A stretch of DNA of 23,905 nt from Pollutimonas bauzanensis_A (GTDB lineage Bacteria > Pseudomonadota > Gammaproteobacteria > Burkholderiales > Burkholderiaceae_B). How positions within the stretch are numbered: the first letter of the stretch is position 1; each line of letters opens with the position of its first letter. Below, one piece after another: positions 21,478 through 23,905 of this stretch. The stretch is taken from the NCBI RefSeq assembly GCF_040393045.1, contig NZ_JBEBUX010000059.1:1-23905 (forward strand), read 5' to 3'. Position numbers and translations under genes: made by a program. The notes beneath the pieces were generated by a model, which was given only the letters and a program-made list of their open reading frames with translations, was not told the origin of the DNA and ran no database searches.

Positions 21478-23252
21478 CGTCTGCCTCTCAAGCCACATCG
21501 CCCGGTTCCACCCCTGTTAAGTTCGATTTGTGGCGTCGGATATACACTCGTTTAGGCGTTTACTGGAAAGCGGTGGTGGTGGCCGTGCTTCTGGTCAGCG
21601 TGGCGGCGGCGACCCAGCCGACGCTCGCCATCATTATGAAGCCCTTGCTGGACGAGGGCTTTTCGGGCTCCAAGCCGTCTTATATTTGGTCAATTCCCCT
21701 GGCTGTGGTCGGTTTGATGCTGTTGCGCGGCATATGCAGTTACGGGAGCACCTATTTGCTGGCATGGGTGGCCAACAATATGTTGCTGGGCTTGCGCAAA
21801 GAAATGTTCCAGCGCTTGCTGGGACTATCTGACGAAAATTTCAAACGCGGCGACTCGGGCCGCCTCCTGAATCGCTTTACTATCGATGCCGGCACGGTAA
21901 CCGGGCTGGCAACTGAAGTCATTACGGTAGTGGTGCGCGAAAGCCTGGTCGTGGTGGCATTACTGGCTGTGCTGCTGTACATGTCATGGCAGCTTACGTT
22001 GATCGTCCTGGTCATGTTGCCGATTTCGACGTTTATTGCCCGCGTGTTCATCAAACGCTTGCGGCGCATAAATCGCGAAACAATCAGCATGAACGCCGAA
22101 TTGACCAGGGTGGTGCGTGAAGGCATTGACGGCCAGCGAGTAATCAAGCTGTTTGATGGATACAAGCGTGAAAATAGTCGTTTCGAATATGTAAATGGCA
22201 GATTGCGGCGGTTTGCGATGCGTGCGGCTGCCGCTGATGCGGCCATGTCGCCGCTGACACAGTTTTTTGTAGGGTTGTCGGTGGCGGCGGTCATTGCGGT
22301 GGCCTTGTATCAGGCGAACAACGAAGGGCTAACCGTGGGCAGCTTCGCTGCGTTCATGGCGGCGCTGGGCCAAATATTCGATCCCATCAAGCGCCTGACC
22401 AATATTGCCAGCGCCATGCAACGCATGCTGATATCAGCGGAAAGCGTATTCACGCTTATTGATCAAACACCAGAAGATGATAGCGGCACAAAGAAACTGG
22501 CCCGGCCTATCAAGGGGCAAGTGGAATTCCGCAACGTGTTCCATCGTTTTCCCAATACATCTGCCGATACGCTCTCGAATGTATCGTTTACGGCAGAACC
22601 AGGGCAGACGGTGGCGTTGGTAGGGCGGTCGGGCAGCGGTAAAACGACGCTGGTCAATATGTTGCCGCGCTTTGTTTATCCTGCTTCGGGTACTGTCACC
22701 ATCGATGGGCAAGATGTCAAAGAGCTGGATCTACGGGAACTGCGTTCCCACTTGTCGCTGGTAAGCCAGGATGTCGTGCTGTTTGAAGGCACCATCGCCG
22801 AGAACGTGGGCTATGGCGCGCTGCATGACGCCAGCCACGAAGAAATCTGCAAAGCGCTTGATGCCGCCAATTTGCTGGAATTCGTGCAAGGCTTGCCGCA
22901 AGGGCTGGATACGCCGGTCGGCGAAAATGCCAGTCAGTTGTCAGGTGGCCAACGTCAACGCTTGGCGATTGCCCGCGCCCTGATCAAAAATGCACCCATC
23001 TTGATTCTGGACGAAGCCACATCGGCGTTGGACAACGAGTCGGAAAGGCAGGTGCAGGCGTCGCTGGAATTGTTGATGGAAGGACGCACTACCCTAGTGA
23101 TCGCCCATAGACTGTCAACCGTCCAGAAAGCGGATCGCATTGTTGTCCTGGACGCTGGTCAAATTGTTGAGCAAGGCCGTCACGGAGAGCTGCTGGAAAT
23201 GAATGGTCGTTACGCATCGCTTTATCGCATGCAGTTTCGGGATGAAGGTTGA
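21471..23252 (+). CDS. msbA: lipid A export ABC transporter MsbA
   Basis: MsbA flips lipid A-core from the inner to the outer leaflet of the cytoplasmic membrane. The 593-residue half-transporter has a six-helix membrane domain (about 30-320, with QPTLAIIMKPLLDEGF and VIKLFDG) and a C-terminal ABC domain. The ABC domain has Walker A GRSGSGKTT at 385-393, signature LSGGQ at 490-494, Walker B ILILDE with D514/E515, and H-loop H546. All are intact, and overall length is near E. coli MsbA (582). An in-frame TAA (21468-21470) immediately precedes the first possible start, so translation must begin at TTG 21471, TTG 21474, or an internal codon such as the TTG at residue 20, just before conserved sequence. 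An unusual start is therefore certain. It is divergent from the GT9 operon; a lipoprotein gene follows 2 bases after the stop. Confidence 0.95.
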   Translation: MLTSASQATSPGSTPVKFDLWRRIYTRLGVYWKAVVVAVLLVSVAAATQPTLAIIMKPLLDEGFSGSKPSYIWSIPLAVVGLMLLRGICSYGSTYLLAWVANNMLLGLRKEMFQRLLGLSDENFKRGDSGRLLNRFTIDAGTVTGLATEVITVVVRESLVVVALLAVLLYMSWQLTLIVLVMLPISTFIARVFIKRLRRINRETISMNAELTRVVREGIDGQRVIKLFDGYKRENSRFEYVNGRLRRFAMRAAAADAAMSPLTQFFVGLSVAAVIAVALYQANNEGLTVGSFAAFMAALGQIFDPIKRLTNIASAMQRMLISAESVFTLIDQTPEDDSGTKKLARPIKGQVEFRNVFHRFPNTSADTLSNVSFTAEPGQTVALVGRSGSGKTTLVNMLPRFVYPASGTVTIDGQDVKELDLRELRSHLSLVSQDVVLFEGTIAENVGYGALHDASHEEICKALDAANLLEFVQGLPQGLDTPVGENASQLSGGQRQRLAIARALIKNAPILILDEATSALDNESERQVQASLELLMEGRTTLVIAHRLSTVQKADRIVVLDAGQIVEQGRHGELLEMNGRYASLYRMQFRDEG

Positions 23253-23254
23253 TC

Positions 23255-23695
23255 ATGAAGGGAAATAAGAAAATGAAAAAAATAGCGATGCTTGCGGCTT
23301 TGACAGTATTGGGCGGCTGCGCTGCGGGATCGGCCGGATTAAGAGCAGTCGATTTGCGCGACCCCATGTATTTGCGCTCCGAGCGGACTATTCCGTTGAC
23401 GTTTCCAAAAATTCAAATGGCGTTGTTCAAGCATCAGGCGGCTTGCGGTAGCGCGCCGCAGTTTTCCATGGATCCGCGTCAAACAGGTTATGCCACCTTG
23501 GTTGATCGGCCAGCGGGCGCTGATAATTTCGATCAAGCTATTTTGGTCGACTTAATCCAGTATCAAGAAACAATGATGGAAGAGTCGCGCACCAAGACCA
23601 AGGTCTACACCTATTACGCGGATACAGCGACCAAAAAACGCATTGATCAGGTTTTCGAGGCGATTGCGCATCCCGAAGTGTGTCCGGAAAACTAG
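23255..23695 (+). CDS. putative lipoprotein of unknown function
   Basis: A 146-residue protein with a lysine-rich n-region and lipobox VLGGC, giving lipidated Cys22 after signal peptidase II cleavage; Gly/Ala after it (CAAGS) do not suggest Lol avoidance, so outer-membrane sorting is plausible. The mature part has two other cysteines, in AACGSAP and near the end (HPEVCPEN), which could pair in the periplasm. I do not recognise the family. ATG 23255 has GAAGG at 23244-23248 and lies 2 bases after the msbA stop; ATG 23273, with AAGGGA at 23258-23263, would also leave a good signal peptide (Cys16). Its placement suggests co-expression with msbA. Confidence 0.8.
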   Translation: MKGNKKMKKIAMLAALTVLGGCAAGSAGLRAVDLRDPMYLRSERTIPLTFPKIQMALFKHQAACGSAPQFSMDPRQTGYATLVDRPAGADNFDQAILVDLIQYQETMMEESRTKTKVYTYYADTATKKRIDQVFEAIAHPEVCPEN

Positions 23696-23711
23696 CCGCT
23701 TTGAAGGGCTA
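23693..23711. terminator. short inverted repeat joining two possible stop codons
   Basis: TAGCC (23693-23697, starting with the lipoprotein stop) and GGCTA (23707-23711) are exact inverses around 9 bases. The right arm reads TAG on the minus strand and would end a convergent frame. The stem is short, so the terminator call is weak. Confidence 0.25.
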
Positions 23712-23876
23712 AGTCGACACTTCTGAACAGTTGGCTGCCCACTCCAATAAAGCTCGAATCCCTGGATTGACCTGTGAGCGCACATACGACGGGATAAGGG
23801 CGTTGCCAAGTGTAGGAAAGTAATATGACGGTGGGGCGGTTGTGTGGTTGGCCAAGGTAAGGCGATCCTTCGTACC
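23709..23876 (-). pseudogene. possible 3' end of a minus-strand gene, perhaps LysR-type (partial or frameshifted)
   Basis: On the minus strand a frame is open for about 55 codons from 23876 to a TAG at 23711-23709. It ends with a protein-like stretch, VNPGIRALLEWA, which resembles the C-terminal helix of LysR-type regulators. An in-frame TAA (23879-23877) closes it upstream. A neighbouring minus-strand frame stays open from the window edge with LGVLNAYQGKVRRIALPWP, so a frameshifted gene continuing beyond 23905 is possible. The alternative is non-coding DNA with chance open frames. Identity is a guess. Confidence 0.22.
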
Positions 23877-23902
23877 TTACCCTGGTAGGCGTTTAGAACG
23901 CC
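23852..23902. repeat. two consecutive inverted repeats at the window end
   Basis: CCAAGGTAAGG (23852-23862) and CCTTACCCTGG (23875-23885) pair over 10 of 11 positions around a 12-base loop. GGCGTT (23888-23893) and AACGCC (23897-23902) pair perfectly around TAG. They may be a terminator pair or the edge of an element lying outside the window. Confidence 0.35.
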
Positions 23903-23905
23903 CAG

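Noticed and set aside
1..23905. CRISPR array, tRNA or rRNA genes, transposase or integrase
   Set aside because: None of the hallmark repeats, cloverleaf-like segments or recombinase motifs was seen on either strand by reading; no computational scan was possible.

Overview
The window reads as chromosomal DNA of a Gram-negative betaproteobacterium, most likely Burkholderiales and plausibly Alcaligenaceae (Bordetella, Achromobacter or Pusillimonas relatives). This rests on a compact, moderately GC-rich layout, a classical two-domain ArgA, a full-length HrpA, a type-1 DnaE, an MsbA lipid A flippase and several lipopolysaccharide-type glycosyltransferases. The genus is an inference; no RNA gene, insertion sequence, prophage or CRISPR array was seen.

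Layout. Bases 1-148 hold a hairpin, perhaps the last codons of an upstream gene, and a degenerate repeat of about 37 bp. On the minus strand follow yggX (iron trafficking/oxidative protection) and argA (first step of arginine synthesis). Divergent from argA, the plus strand carries hrpA (DEAH RNA helicase) and dnaE (replicative DNA polymerase). The dnaE stop overlaps the start of a glycan cluster running to 15170: GT4 transferase, NodB-type deacetylase, WaaE-like GT2 transferase, GT4 transferase, second NodB-type deacetylase, GT4 transferase. The first three are joined to dnaE and to each other by ATGA overlaps. A perfect hairpin at 15171-15199 ends the cluster against a convergent gene.

From 15197 to 17562 the minus strand holds a berberine-bridge-type FAD oxidase and a ParB-like protein. 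From 17676 the plus strand has an FKBP prolyl isomerase and an MFS transporter; the latter has a recognisable promoter with a perfect inverted repeat over its -35 box. Convergent to it is a minus-strand envelope operon: GT9 (heptosyltransferase-like) - elyC-like DUF218 protein - YkgJ-type cysteine-cluster protein. Divergent from that operon, across a short region with a TGTGCA-N3-TGCACA palindrome, are msbA and a small lipoprotein. The last 200 bases may contain the 3' end of a minus-strand gene.

How it fits together. About half of the window concerns the outer membrane. The transferases would build an LPS core or related glycan on the cytoplasmic face, the two deacetylases (no signal peptides) would unmask amino groups on added N-acetylhexosamines, and MsbA would flip the lipid A-core. 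The most distinctive feature is the direct translational linkage of the replicative polymerase gene to this cluster. I did not find a clearly new defence or mobile system.
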